Below are positions 25,938 to 35,973 of a stretch of 64,000 nt of DNA, in pieces. The notes beneath the pieces were generated by a model. The model was not told the DNA's origin and searched no databases. It saw nothing but the letters and a program-made list of their open reading frames with translations. The first letter of the stretch is position 1. The number at the start of each line of letters is the position of its first letter. A program made the translations under genes and the position numbers. Source of the DNA: OLB11 sp044234005 (GTDB taxonomy: Bacteria > Bacteroidota > Bacteroidia > Chitinophagales > Chitinophagaceae); assembly GCA_044234005.1 (NCBI GenBank), contig JBIIJE010000002.1, forward strand, positions 1-64,000. The letters run 5' to 3'.

Positions 25938-28900
25938 TTATAAAACCACTAATTTTTGCAATACACTCTCCGATAATCCCCTATCAGATTTTACGGCGAG
26001 TTTGTAAAAATAAACCCCTTTACCAATTTTATCGCCATATTCATCTCGTCCATCCCAATCAATCCCAGTTACTCGTGTACCAGGGGTATTCACACTCGTT
26101 CGAATTTGCTTTACAACCTTGCCTGTTATAGAATAAACTTGTATGGTTACGAATAAATTTTGATTTGGCAGGTTGTGTTCAAACATAAATTCTGTTTTGG
26201 TCGTAAATGGATTTGGATAATTGTAAACATGCGACAATTTTGCATCGCTTGAACTAACCACTTCAAAATCGAGCATTACTTCTTTGGAATTATTCATTAC
26301 ATCCCAAGCTTTAATAGTCAAAGTATGTTTACCTTCTGTCAATCCGTTCAATGGAAATTTTACACTTCCAGACTGATAGCTATCCATATCAGCTTCAAAG
26401 AAATTATTTAACACATAAATATTCTGCGTATTGTTATCCAAGATGGCGGTTATATCATGACCGATTGAGTTGCCTGTATAATTTATACCATTGTCGTCAA
26501 ATAGTTTTAGCAATAAAATTGAATTTGCGTTGACGATACCTCCATTTACAAATTTCTCATCATTTAAATAAGCCTTGATAGTTGGTCCTGCATTATCTTG
26601 AATACCTGTATTGCTGCTTCCTCCAATATAAATCTGATTACTGAAGCCATTGGCATCTTCTATTTGGTTTTCTGCATAGTAGCTAATTTTACCTAACGCG
26701 ATTTGATAGTTAATATCCTTGGGCACCACGAAACTATAACTAAATTTTCCATTTTTTACGCTCGCTTTGCCTTTGTAGATCGCATTATTTTGAATTTCAT
26801 ATTCACGCTTGGGATTATCGCTTCCATTGCCTAGCGTAGCTAGTTTGCGAGACTTATCGAATATAGTAGGATAAATAGTTCCGTTAAAATTATTCAACAC
26901 AATACCCTGCTTATCCGTAATATGACCAGTGATGGTGTATTTTGCTTGAGCTTTTAAAGTATCTATTTGCACATTCACTGATTTGCCATTAACGCTATCT
27001 GTCACCACTCGATGTTTAGGAAAAGATAATGGCAATCCTGCATCGCCCAACAAGGCGAATTTTCTAAAATTAGCAGCAAAATTTTTACTTAAAGTTCCGG
27101 AATAAGTAAAATTTTTAGAAATGCGATAAGCATCACCCAAGGTTGGATACTCGCCATTTGACATGGGCTTAAAGCCATTTTTTATATAATCGCCATTCAT
27201 AATTGCATTCTCAGTAGCAAAGACTAATTGAGTGGTAGTCATCATGGCAATAGCGCCTCCGTTAGGCTTTAAAAATAATAACTCACCGGCCGAAATTAAC
27301 GCTGGATTATCAAAAGGAGCAAAATCACAAGTAGCTGTTATGAACAATGGAAGTTTAGTTTTATTGTTCAAACTATTGATATCATTCAAACTAAAAATAC
27401 GCTCATCACACCAATTGGTTGGGCCACCATGTCCATTATAATTCATCAAAAAAGTTCCATTAAAAATTTGGGCCTTTAATGCGTTGTTAGCATCGGGCGA
27501 TCGAGTTCCAGCCGGCGTAGACTGCTCAACAAAACCATCAAGATAAATTTTACTCACGTTGAAATTCGGCAATGAATCTCGAATAACATCTGCTAATTTT
27601 TCCGAACTATCCAAATGCCCTGCACCATCGCCGTCGTCGGCATTAAAAGTCATATTATTTTTCCAAGGACCAAATGAAGCTGGGCTATCATACAATATCA
27701 CTTTGTTAACTACATCCGATGCGCTACTTTGACTACTCACAGGCATTCTGCCAATACCAACATCCAACGTATTTACAATTCCGAACTCGTTAGGATTCTC
27801 AGAATCATCTAAAAAGCCAAAGAAATCGTCTGTGCAATAACCAGTAATTCTATCTTCACTCTCATCTGTTTCAGATACAGGAACGAAATTGGTGTTATTA
27901 TTAATTCTATCTTTATAATCATATGAGGCATCTCCAAAAAGTAGAATATCATGAGGAAGTTGATTGCTAGGTGCCCTATCATACAACATTTTTACATAAT
28001 CACGTATTGCGCTAATATCTTGTATACCAGATGAAAACTCGTTATAAATTTCAAGTGTGGATACAACTTTAGTTTTATAATTTCTTTTACTTGCGTGATG
28101 CGCCGCGAGACGGTTTGCTTCGCCTATGAAACTAGGATGAGCGATGACTAAATAATCAATGGGTGTATAATTATGCAAGTTTTGATTTTCTATAAGTCCT
28201 ATTTTCAGAGGGATATTTACCACACTTCCATCAAATGCAATAAAGCGATGTAAAATATTCGCATCTTGATTAAAATTTAATACGTTGCCATTAAGCGTTG
28301 TATTCATGCGTTGCGGCAGTAAAGGATTCGTAATGTCCCAAACTTCTGTGTTACTATTTACATTTTCGATGGTATAATTGGCAATTTGTGAAGCACCGAG
28401 CGAGTTCCAATCGGCAAAATTCAAATACCCGTTAAATATTAATTTTCTACGCGCATTTACCTCAATAAAATCTATATAGCCTACTGCAGCCTCGCTTCCT
28501 TTGGAATAATTATAGGCAAGGCTTAAAGATGGGCTCGTAATAGTTGCATTCGTATTAGTTAACTTTGAAATAATGGTTGGAATCTGCCAATAAGCTCCAT
28601 TGTTATAAGGTTCATATTGTATGGTCTGTATGACTTGCCCATTCGCTGAAATATTCATTCCAGAAATGCCGCTATAAGACCCGGCGGTGCCACTTCGCGT
28701 TGTTATTCTAACTGGCGAAGTGGTTTCAATATTTGGAAAATTAAAAGTAAATATCCGATTCAAGACACCTCCTAATCCGTTACTAAATTGAGTACCCCAC
28801 CAAGTCTTACCAAATTTGCCAAGATTGACTGAATCCTTTTCATAAAATTGAAAATCATCAAAAGAAGTAACATTTACAGTACTTGTGCTCGGATTAGAAC

Positions 28901-29753
28901 CTAATACAACACGTTTACCTGGTCCCAAATCGAAATTTAGAAAATAACAACTTTGCTCGCTATATAAATGATAAAGGTGCGTAAATTTTTTATTGACAGA
29001 ATCATTTATAGTTGCGTGTGGTGAGGTCGCGTAAAATAAAATGTAGTCATTTGTGTTCATTTGTCCATCCCCACCATCCACGACTTTAATCGCATTCTCA
29101 ACCAAGTCATCAGCTCGTTCCACTGAATTGTCTTCTGATAACATAGCACCTCCGTTACCATACAAGCGAATGTTGGCGGGATTGATTGTGGCAAGTGAAA
29201 CACCTAATTCATTTTGAATATAATCACCAGTGATTTTATAAATACCTGTGGTATTCAACGCTATTTTATACCATTTGCCACTCGCTAAAACAGAACTTGT
29301 TGCGTAGGCTCGAGTTCCAGCTGTTTTATTGGCAGTGGCTTTGCCTTCGACAATCTTGTATTCAATACTTCTCAACTTTTCATAAGTACCATCTGCTTTC
29401 CGTATATACTGAGGAATGAATACATAAGCTAATGCTTGCTTTCTCTCCATACCCAGCTTAATCGAGGGTTGAAAAGTCGTTGGAAAATCTTGTTTTTTGA
29501 AGTCGAGCTTACTTTGAATGGGCTCACTTGTAAAATTGGTAATTCGAACTTCGGGAATTGAATAAGTTTTTAAATAATGTTTTTCTACTTTATATAACTT
29601 AGTTGTATCAATCGTTTCATCTGTATTTTGGATTACGGCTTTAATTGCAGTAGTATTGGCAACCTCATTCACTTTAAGTTGAGCGAATAGACTTGCAGAA
29701 AATTGCAAGTTGAAAGTGATTAAGCAAAGAGAATATTTAACGATTGTATGCAT
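25938..29753 (-). CDS. porU: Type IX secretion system sortase PorU
   Basis: An approximately 1271-residue gingipain-like (C25) transpeptidase that removes T9SS sorting domains and attaches cargo to the surface. After signal MHTIVKYSLCLITFNLQFSASLFAQ come beta domains, then the caspase-like core with catalytic His in NYNGHGGPTNWC and Cys in TATCDFAPFDNP. The end is an uncleaved sorting-like domain (HVYNYPNPFTTKTEF, GVYFYKLAV). I chose ATG 29753; ATG 29771 and GTG 29792 are also in frame. It lies between gldE and porV in one minus-strand block. Confidence 0.94.
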   Translation of the reverse strand: MHTIVKYSLCLITFNLQFSASLFAQLKVNEVANTTAIKAVIQNTDETIDTTKLYKVEKHYLKTYSIPEVRITNFTSEPIQSKLDFKKQDFPTTFQPSIKLGMERKQALAYVFIPQYIRKADGTYEKLRSIEYKIVEGKATANKTAGTRAYATSSVLASGKWYKIALNTTGIYKITGDYIQNELGVSLATINPANIRLYGNGGAMLSEDNSVERADDLVENAIKVVDGGDGQMNTNDYILFYATSPHATINDSVNKKFTHLYHLYSEQSCYFLNFDLGPGKRVVLGSNPSTSTVNVTSFDDFQFYEKDSVNLGKFGKTWWGTQFSNGLGGVLNRIFTFNFPNIETTSPVRITTRSGTAGSYSGISGMNISANGQVIQTIQYEPYNNGAYWQIPTIISKLTNTNATITSPSLSLAYNYSKGSEAAVGYIDFIEVNARRKLIFNGYLNFADWNSLGASQIANYTIENVNSNTEVWDITNPLLPQRMNTTLNGNVLNFNQDANILHRFIAFDGSVVNIPLKIGLIENQNLHNYTPIDYLVIAHPSFIGEANRLAAHHASKRNYKTKVVSTLEIYNEFSSGIQDISAIRDYVKMLYDRAPSNQLPHDILLFGDASYDYKDRINNNTNFVPVSETDESEDRITGYCTDDFFGFLDDSENPNEFGIVNTLDVGIGRMPVSSQSSASDVVNKVILYDSPASFGPWKNNMTFNADDGDGAGHLDSSEKLADVIRDSLPNFNVSKIYLDGFVEQSTPAGTRSPDANNALKAQIFNGTFLMNYNGHGGPTNWCDERIFSLNDINSLNNKTKLPLFITATCDFAPFDNPALISAGELLFLKPNGGAIAMMTTTQLVFATENAIMNGDYIKNGFKPMSNGEYPTLGDAYRISKNFTYSGTLSKNFAANFRKFALLGDAGLPLSFPKHRVVTDSVNGKSVNVQIDTLKAQAKYTITGHITDKQGIVLNNFNGTIYPTIFDKSRKLATLGNGSDNPKREYEIQNNAIYKGKASVKNGKFSYSFVVPKDINYQIALGKISYYAENQIEDANGFSNQIYIGGSSNTGIQDNAGPTIKAYLNDEKFVNGGIVNANSILLLKLFDDNGINYTGNSIGHDITAILDNNTQNIYVLNNFFEADMDSYQSGSVKFPLNGLTEGKHTLTIKAWDVMNNSKEVMLDFEVVSSSDAKLSHVYNYPNPFTTKTEFMFEHNLPNQNLFVTIQVYSITGKVVKQIRTSVNTPGTRVTGIDWDGRDEYGDKIGKGVYFYKLAVKSDRGLSESVLQKLVVL

Positions 29754-29855
29754 ACCAAAACTTTCTTTCATTCGAAGATAACTTATAAACACAGGTTTGC
29801 CGAAGTTGAGTTTTAAATTGTTAATTTATTAAACGCAAAAACAAACAAAATAGTA

Positions 29856-31232
29856 TTATTCTTCCCCTTTTATTTCTAGCGGTCGTATAGTAAGCTTTAT
29901 TTTTTGAATGCGCCTTTGCTGCAATTCAATAACTTTAAAGTCAAATTCTTCAAAACTAATTGTTTCATTTTGAGAAGGAAACTTGCCAGCAATTTCTAAT
30001 ACCATACCTGCCAAAGAATCGCTTTCGCCTCGCACTGTTTCAAACCTTTCTATCGGGACAATGATAACACGGCAAACATCATTGATAAGCGTTTTACCTT
30101 CGAAAATATAAGTCGTATCGTTTAGCTTTTTGACAAATAATTCATCCTCATCAAATTCATCCTTTATTTCACCAATAATTTCCTCCATGATATCCTCAAG
30201 CGTAACAATACCAGAAGTGCCGCCAAATTCATCTACAACAACCGCCATATGACTTCGCTTCTGTTGAAATTCTTTGAGCAAATCTGCTATCAATTTTGTT
30301 TCATGTATAAAATAGGTAGGGCGAATTAGATTGTGCCAATTCGGGTGAGATTCATTTAAAAACGCGAGTAAATCCTTGGTATATAAAATACCTTTGACTT
30401 CATCAAGATTTTCATCATAAACGGGTAGTCTCGAAAAACCAGACTCAATAACTTTATTTTTCGCTTGGTCAAAATCCCAATTATAGTCAAGCCCAATCAC
30501 ATCCATTCGAGTTCGCATAATTTGCTTTACCGTAATTTCTCCAAACTTTAATATACCCTTGAAAATATTTACTTCTTCGGGCGATGCAGAATGCCCCACC
30601 GTGAGTGCAATCGCGTTCTCTACATCTTCGTGGCTAATATCACTCTTCTTTGATTTATTAGTTAAACGTCTTTCTATGAATGAAGTCGAGTTAACCAAAA
30701 AATTACTTAACGGGCTGAATAATGTATCCAAAAACTTGATAAACGGAGCTGTAAATAAACTCAAACGCATATTATTCTGAGTTGCATATACTTTAGGCAA
30801 TACTTCTCCAAAAAGAACCAAGAAAAATGTAACGAGTACTACTTGTATAAATATGTTTACGACATTAAACCAAGCGGGGTCTAAATTTGGTAAGATACGA
30901 TCTAGCTTTATCAAGCTGCTGAACAACAAATTGGTAGAAATAATTACACCAATACTTAAAAAATTGTTGCCAATTAATAGCGTTGCTAACAAACGCTTGG
31001 GCCGCTCAATCAACTTCAAAACACTTTGATAACTGCTTTCATCTTGTTGTTTGATGTAATTAATATCCTTTGCGGAAAGCGAAAAAAAAGCAACCTCGGA
31101 ACCGGCAATGAGTGCTGTAAAAATAAGTTGGACTATAATAATAACTGCTAATACTATTTGTGTGTTTCCACTCATGTTTGTGTTGAGTAACACATTGAGT
31201 AAATGTGAAGTAAATGCCGAATCAGGGTCCAA
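29856..31232 (-). CDS. gldE: Gliding motility-associated protein GldE
   Basis: A 458-residue membrane protein of the CNNM/CorC type: a DUF21 domain with four hydrophobic segments (about 25-175), a CBS pair (MRTRMDVIGLDY; AVVVDEFGGTSGIVTLEDIMEEI), and a C-terminal CorC_HlyC domain. GldE is a known accessory of gliding/T9SS in Bacteroidota. The TTG start at 31232 restores the MDPDSAFTSHLL N-terminus seen in the family; ATG 31175 would trim it. Downstream gldD, its usual partner, is missing, and porU comes next. Confidence 0.9.
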   Translation of the reverse strand: MDPDSAFTSHLLNVLLNTNMSGNTQIVLAVIIIVQLIFTALIAGSEVAFFSLSAKDINYIKQQDESSYQSVLKLIERPKRLLATLLIGNNFLSIGVIISTNLLFSSLIKLDRILPNLDPAWFNVVNIFIQVVLVTFFLVLFGEVLPKVYATQNNMRLSLFTAPFIKFLDTLFSPLSNFLVNSTSFIERRLTNKSKKSDISHEDVENAIALTVGHSASPEEVNIFKGILKFGEITVKQIMRTRMDVIGLDYNWDFDQAKNKVIESGFSRLPVYDENLDEVKGILYTKDLLAFLNESHPNWHNLIRPTYFIHETKLIADLLKEFQQKRSHMAVVVDEFGGTSGIVTLEDIMEEIIGEIKDEFDEDELFVKKLNDTTYIFEGKTLINDVCRVIIVPIERFETVRGESDSLAGMVLEIAGKFPSQNETISFEEFDFKVIELQQRRIQKIKLTIRPLEIKGEE

Positions 31233-31315
31233 GTGTATGTGATTTAGTTAAGAATAAAACCTGTTATGCTAAGTGGATTTCAGGTTTTGTTGCGCTGCAA
31301 ATATATTTACAATAT

Positions 31316-31741
31316 TTAAAATGGCAATTCATTTGATAAATGATTTGGATCATCAGGCATTAAATCTGCCAAATCATCATGCAAGACCTCACTATCTTTA
31401 CGCGAATCGCTTCGCTTATCTAACATTACCAGGTTACTTGCGACAATTTCAGTTTGATAACGCCTTATTTTGTCTTTATCTTCCCAAGATCTTGTCCTGA
31501 GGCTTCCCTCAATGTGAACAAGACTGCCTTTATGTAAGCATTTCGCGGCCAACTCCGCTAAGCCTCGCCATAAAACAATATGATGCCATTCAGTTTGCGG
31601 AATGGATACACCATTTTTATCTTTGGTTTTCTCAGTAGTTGCCAGTGGAAATTTTGCTACAGGAATATTGCCTTCTAAATATATAATTTCCGGATCTTTA
31701 CCCAAATTTCCAATTAAAAATACATGATTTACGCCTCGCAT
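31316..31741 (-). CDS. ssb: Single-stranded DNA-binding protein
   Basis: A 141-residue SSB with OB fold (GVNHVFLIGNLGKDPEIIYL, PQTEWHHIVLWRGLAE) and an acidic C-terminal tip SNELPF that docks repair and replication enzymes. The position between mutY and gldE is the conserved Bacteroidota order. Confidence 0.95.
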   Translation of the reverse strand: MRGVNHVFLIGNLGKDPEIIYLEGNIPVAKFPLATTEKTKDKNGVSIPQTEWHHIVLWRGLAELAAKCLHKGSLVHIEGSLRTRSWEDKDKIRRYQTEIVASNLVMLDKRSDSRKDSEVLHDDLADLMPDDPNHLSNELPF

Positions 31742-31780
31742 ACAAGTGGGTTTATAAAGTATTATAAAGATTAATCAACA

Positions 31781-32827
31781 CTAAAGATAATTGAATTTTT
31801 CAAAAAAGGAAATCATAATTCGTGGAAATCCTATTTGCTTAATATCTTTTTTGAGCACCTTGATGACCCCCTGTGGCAATTTTTTTGGCGATTTGTCCAA
31901 GCGTATATCGTAAAACTTAGCTTCAATTTTTTGATGAGTAAGTAGTTGTTGCAATAAAATGGGCTTAGGCAATTTTTCCTTTAATTCCCATTCGAATATG
32001 TCGCTTAACTTAATTGGAGTTTCTTTCTCCAACATATAAAACGTGTAAAGTCCTTTCCAAATATCACTTGCGTTGCGCTGTATCAGATAAAAATGCCTCG
32101 CATCTTGAATGGCAAGAAAATGAAAATAACGTGGTTTTATAATTAGCTTGGCTTTCTTTAGTGGGAAATTATTGATCGTTTCGGTTGCATGGGCTTTACA
32201 TATCGTGACAAGTGGACATTCGGTGCATTTGGGACTTTGGGGCAAACAAATAGTGGCCCCTAAATCCATCATTGCTTGGTTAAATAAATCTGGCTTGCGA
32301 ACATCGAGAACTTCTTGGGCAAGTTCTTGAAATTTTCTTTTACCAGCACTTGTATAAAAATTATCCCCTATACAGAACAATCTACTCAATACTCGTACAA
32401 CATTACCATCTACAACAGCATAAGGCAATTTAAAGGCGAATGAAGCAATTGCGGCAGCAGTATAATCACCTATTCCTTTCAAATTTCTGATCTTGATATA
32501 TTCATTTGGGAAGTTACCTTGGTAGTTTTTAGAAACGTTTTTTGCAGTTTCATGCAAATTTCTACATCGGTTATAATAGCCTAATCCTTGCCAATCTCTA
32601 AGGAGCTCAGTTTCACTAGCATTGGCTAAATGATTTATATTGGGATAATTCTTAATAAATTTTTCATAATACGAAATCCCTTGATTTACGCGAGTTTGCT
32701 GCAATATTATCTCACTCAACCATATTTTATAAGGGTCATCTATACCTTTCCAAGGCATAATTCTGTTGTTTACATTGGCATGCCAATGCATTAAATTCTT
32801 GGTAATCAAATCTTTGGTTCGCTTCAA
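31781..32827 (-). CDS. mutY: A/G-specific adenine glycosylase MutY
   Basis: Removes adenine mispaired with 8-oxoguanine. The 348-residue protein has catalytic Glu39 (SEIILQQT), the HhH motif LKGIGDYTAAAIASF, catalytic Asp140 (AVVDGNVVRVLSR) and the [4Fe-4S] ligands C194-X6-C201-X2-C204-X5-C210. A NUDIX-like C-terminal domain follows. It starts with TTG at 32827, giving the family N-terminus; the next ATG at 32791 would remove residues usual in homologues. Confidence 0.94.
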   Translation of the reverse strand: MKRTKDLITKNLMHWHANVNNRIMPWKGIDDPYKIWLSEIILQQTRVNQGISYYEKFIKNYPNINHLANASETELLRDWQGLGYYNRCRNLHETAKNVSKNYQGNFPNEYIKIRNLKGIGDYTAAAIASFAFKLPYAVVDGNVVRVLSRLFCIGDNFYTSAGKRKFQELAQEVLDVRKPDLFNQAMMDLGATICLPQSPKCTECPLVTICKAHATETINNFPLKKAKLIIKPRYFHFLAIQDARHFYLIQRNASDIWKGLYTFYMLEKETPIKLSDIFEWELKEKLPKPILLQQLLTHQKIEAKFYDIRLDKSPKKLPQGVIKVLKKDIKQIGFPRIMISFFEKFNYL

Positions 32828-32877
32828 AGGATTAGGAATTGGATAACTATAAGAATTAGTTATACTGAATTTTTATA

Positions 32878-32885
32878 TAAATTTG
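32878..32885 (+). promoter_or_regulatory. -7 element upstream of the HU-like gene
   Basis: TAAATTTG matches TAnnTTTG, 42 bases before the ATG at 32928, in the divergent space with mutY. No TTTG at the expected -33 spacing. Confidence 0.4.
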
Positions 32886-32927
32886 TTATCAAAATTACAT
32901 AAAACACAAACATAAATTATTAAAAAC

Positions 32928-33239
32928 ATGAAAAAAGCAGATCTCATTTCGCTAATTTCAGAGCAAACAGGAGTACCAAAAGTTGACGTTTTGGTATCCC
33001 TTGAGAGCTTTTTTACGAATGTAAAGAAAACCATTTCCACAGGAGAAAATATCTATATCCGAGGATTTGGTAGTCTCATAATCAAAAAGCGTGCCGCAAA
33101 AATTGGACGAAATATCAAAAAAAATACCTCCGTATTTATCCCCGAACACTTCATTCCAGTTTTCAAGCCAGCCAAAGAATTTACGGATGAGGTAAAAAAA
33201 TTAAGCAAGGCTCAAGTAGAAGGTTTTCAAGAAGAATAG
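32928..33239 (+). CDS. HU/IHF family DNA-binding protein (divergent)
   Basis: A 103-residue HU-fold protein (MKKADLISLISEQTGVPKVD, IYIRGFGSLIIKKRAAKIGRN). The arm lacks the RNPxTG of the hup product (15340) and reads RNIKKNTSVFIPEHFIPVF, so it is the IHF-like paralogue typical beside mutY in Bacteroidota. The C-terminal SKAQVEGFQEE is an extra acidic tail. Confidence 0.9.
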   Translation: MKKADLISLISEQTGVPKVDVLVSLESFFTNVKKTISTGENIYIRGFGSLIIKKRAAKIGRNIKKNTSVFIPEHFIPVFKPAKEFTDEVKKLSKAQVEGFQEE

Positions 33240-33260
33240 CTGATTTCTAAGCAATAGCAC

Positions 33261-33268
33261 TATATTTG
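33261..33268 (+). promoter_or_regulatory. -7 element upstream of the TPR gene
   Basis: TATATTTG matches TAnnTTTG and ends six bases before the TTG start at 33275, predicting a near-leaderless transcript. Confidence 0.5.
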
Positions 33269-33274
33269 CATGCT

Positions 33275-34132
33275 TTGCAAAAAAATCAGTTCATACTCAT
33301 TGCTATTATAGCTGCCTTAGGTGCGGGCATGTATCTGTTTGGGGATTTAACAGGACCACCAAAAGATAAATCCACACCCAATGCATCCAACCCTAGTGAG
33401 CATCAACATGACCCTATGAATCCGTCGGCGGAAGTAGCTGTTATGAATATTGAAAAGTATTCTTTAGAAGTCGAAGCAAAATTGAGTCCTGATAAATTGG
33501 CTAAACAAAGAAATCTCACAGAAAAGGCTATTGCAGAGAATTCTGCAGTTGCTTACAAAGACCTAGCTGAATTTTGGGAAGGAGAAAGGGAACTAAATTT
33601 AGCAGCTCGTTATTATAAAAAAGCTGCTTTTTTGGAAAATAGTGAAAAAAGTATCACCTTCGCAGGAAACTTATTGTTGGCGATAATGGGTAAAACCGAA
33701 GAGACTTCAATGAGAAAGTGGCAAGCATTGGAAGCGATTGCATGTTTTGAAGAAGCCTTGAAAGTCAATCCGGATAATGTTGACACAAAAATCGCACTTG
33801 CATCGTGTTACACTGATGGAACTGGCGAAACTATGAAAGGCGTTACACTTTTAAGAGAGGTCACTCAAAAAGATAGTAACAACATAGCTGCCAATATCAT
33901 CCTAGGTAAGCTTGCCATTCAGTCTGGCCAGTTCGACAAAGCTGTAAAAAGGTTGGAGCGTGTGATTGCATTGCGTTCGGATAATACGGAAGCCATGTAC
34001 TTTTTAGCCGAAGCCTACAAAGGTTTGGGAGACAAAAACAAAGCGATTGAAATGTTTGAACAATGCAAACGTTTGGTCAACAAAGAAGAATTTAGTGCTG
34101 AAATAGATAACTATATCAAGACATTTAAATAA
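33275..34132 (+). CDS. Membrane-anchored tetratricopeptide repeat protein
   Basis: A 285-residue protein with one N-terminal transmembrane anchor (FILIAIIAALGAGMYLFG) and a periplasm- or cytoplasm-facing TPR domain: repeats around AARYYKKAAFLENSEKS, AIACFEEALKVNPDNVDTKIALA and AVKRLERVIALRSDNTEAMYFLAEAY. No ATG precedes the anchor in frame; TTG 33275 fits best because TTG 33266 lies inside the promoter. The role is likely scaffolding. It is flanked by the HU-like gene and the 29-residue basic protein. Confidence 0.82.
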   Translation: MQKNQFILIAIIAALGAGMYLFGDLTGPPKDKSTPNASNPSEHQHDPMNPSAEVAVMNIEKYSLEVEAKLSPDKLAKQRNLTEKAIAENSAVAYKDLAEFWEGERELNLAARYYKKAAFLENSEKSITFAGNLLLAIMGKTEETSMRKWQALEAIACFEEALKVNPDNVDTKIALASCYTDGTGETMKGVTLLREVTQKDSNNIAANIILGKLAIQSGQFDKAVKRLERVIALRSDNTEAMYFLAEAYKGLGDKNKAIEMFEQCKRLVNKEEFSAEIDNYIKTFK

Positions 34133-34168
34133 TTATAAACATATTTTTAAACAAAAACACATTTAATC

Positions 34169-34258
34169 ATGCCTTGCGGAAAGAAGCGTAAACGTCACAA
34201 AATTGCAACACATAAACGTAAAAAGCGTTTAAGAAAGAATCGTCATAAGAAGAAATAA
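34169..34258 (+). CDS. AURKAIP1/COX24 domain-containing small basic protein
   Basis: A 29-residue protein beginning MPCGKKRKRHKIATHKRKK and ending RHKKK, more than half Lys/Arg/His. It matches the Bacteroidota family annotated with the AURKAIP1/COX24 domain, related to mitochondrial mS38 and mycobacterial bS22, and is therefore probably a small ribosome-associated protein. It has about 110 bases on each side without another gene and lies just before rng. Confidence 0.85.
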   Translation: MPCGKKRKRHKIATHKRKKRLRKNRHKKK

Positions 34259-34373
34259 TTTTTTTTCACGGTTTAACATATTTCATTTAGTAAGTATCCT
34301 GCTTTCAAGTAGGATACTCCCTTTTATTGTGGACGTATGAATGATTAAGTGGTTATGAACATTCACATTTATT

Positions 34374-35927
34374 TTGAATAAAGAACTCATAATCCAGTCA
34401 AATGATGCTGGCGTCGAAATTGCCTTACTGGAAGATAAAAAACTAGTAGAATTACACTACGATAATTCAGGAGGTCAATTCAATGTTGGAGATTTGTATC
34501 TAGGTAAGATAAAAAAAATAATGCCTGGATTGAACTCTGTATTCGTAGATATTGGTCACGATAAGGACGCCTTTTTGCATTATACTGATTTAAGTCCAAA
34601 CTTTAAAAGCCTGATTAAGTTTACCGAAATGTCTATTCAAGACAAATCGTCCTCAAGCTTTGATTTTTCAAAATTTCAGTTGGAAGCAGAAATTGTAAAA
34701 ACAGGCAAAATAGCCGACGTAATCAATGGCAAACCTAATATTCTTGTTCAAATTTTAAAGGAACCTATATCCTCTAAAGGACCTAGAATTAGCTGCGAAA
34801 TATCTATTCCTGGAAGATTTATAGTTGTAACTCCTTTCAATAATTTCGTAAGCGTTTCGCGAAAAATACATTCAACTGAAGAACGTAAACGTTTGCAACG
34901 TATCCTTGAAAGCATCAAACCTGCGAATTATGGGGTTATCATTCGCACAGCGGCTGAAGGACAAAGTACTGCGGAATTGCACAAAGACCTCATTCAAGTA
35001 ATTGAATCTTGGAAAGCAATACAATTTAATTTAAAACAAGCCAAACCGCCACAGAAAGTACTGAGCGAACAAAATAAAACCACTTCATTACTACGCGATT
35101 TACTCAATAAAGATTTTAATCGTATCGTGTCAAATGATAGTGCAATTGTAAAAGATGCACAAAACTATATATTAGGGGTAGCACCAGGCAGAGAACATAT
35201 CGTTCAACATCATAACAATGGCTCCACGATTTTCGATCATTTTGGTATTTCCAAACAAGTAAAAGCCTCATTTGGTAAAACCGTAATGCTCGATAGCGGT
35301 GGCTACTTGATTATAGAACATACTGAAGCCTTGCATGTGGTAGATGTAAATAGTGGGCACAAATTTTCAAATGAAAACCAAGAGGCTACCGCATTTAACA
35401 CGAACAAAGAAGCTGCATATGAAATATCACGACAGCTAAGATTACGAGATATAGGTGGAATCATTATTATTGATTTTATCGATATGAAAGATGCAGAACA
35501 TCGGCGTGATATTGCAAAAATTGTAGAAGATGCCATGAGTACCGATAGAGCGAAACACAGTGTATTGCCGCTTTCAAAATTTGGCATTTTACAAATTACA
35601 CGTCAACGCTTACGTCCTGAAATTAACATTTCTACAGGAGAAACTTGTCCAAGTTGCGAAGGAACTGGGAAAGTACGCTCTTCACAATTGTTGCTAGATG
35701 ATATAGAAAAACATATCAAATATTTAAAGGCTAATTTAAATGTTGAATTGGAATTGCACGTGCATCCTATCGTAAAATCTCATCTTACAAAAGGTTTATT
35801 TTGGAATTCTATTTTTGCTAAATGGAAGAATGCTTATGGCTCATTTTCTATTTTACCGGATGAGGGATTTGAATTTATACAATACAAATTTTACGATAAA
35901 AAATTAGGCGAAGAAATAAAAATTTAA
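34374..35927 (+). CDS. rng: Ribonuclease G (RNase E/G family)
   Basis: A 517-residue endoribonuclease for rRNA and mRNA processing. An N-terminal S1 domain (FNVGDLYLGKIKKIMPGLNSVFVDIGHDKDAFLHY) precedes the catalytic RNase E/G domain with the metal-binding Asp in HVVDVNSGHKFS and IIIIDFIDMKD, and the Zn-link CPSCEGTGK. Translation starts at TTG 34374 (MNKELIIQS matches the family start). Confidence 0.95.
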   Translation: MNKELIIQSNDAGVEIALLEDKKLVELHYDNSGGQFNVGDLYLGKIKKIMPGLNSVFVDIGHDKDAFLHYTDLSPNFKSLIKFTEMSIQDKSSSSFDFSKFQLEAEIVKTGKIADVINGKPNILVQILKEPISSKGPRISCEISIPGRFIVVTPFNNFVSVSRKIHSTEERKRLQRILESIKPANYGVIIRTAAEGQSTAELHKDLIQVIESWKAIQFNLKQAKPPQKVLSEQNKTTSLLRDLLNKDFNRIVSNDSAIVKDAQNYILGVAPGREHIVQHHNNGSTIFDHFGISKQVKASFGKTVMLDSGGYLIIEHTEALHVVDVNSGHKFSNENQEATAFNTNKEAAYEISRQLRLRDIGGIIIIDFIDMKDAEHRRDIAKIVEDAMSTDRAKHSVLPLSKFGILQITRQRLRPEINISTGETCPSCEGTGKVRSSQLLLDDIEKHIKYLKANLNVELELHVHPIVKSHLTKGLFWNSIFAKWKNAYGSFSILPDEGFEFIQYKFYDKKLGEEIKI

Positions 35928-35973
35928 TTCAAGATACCCATATCTTCATCTTTATTTAGAAACCAATTTTTTC

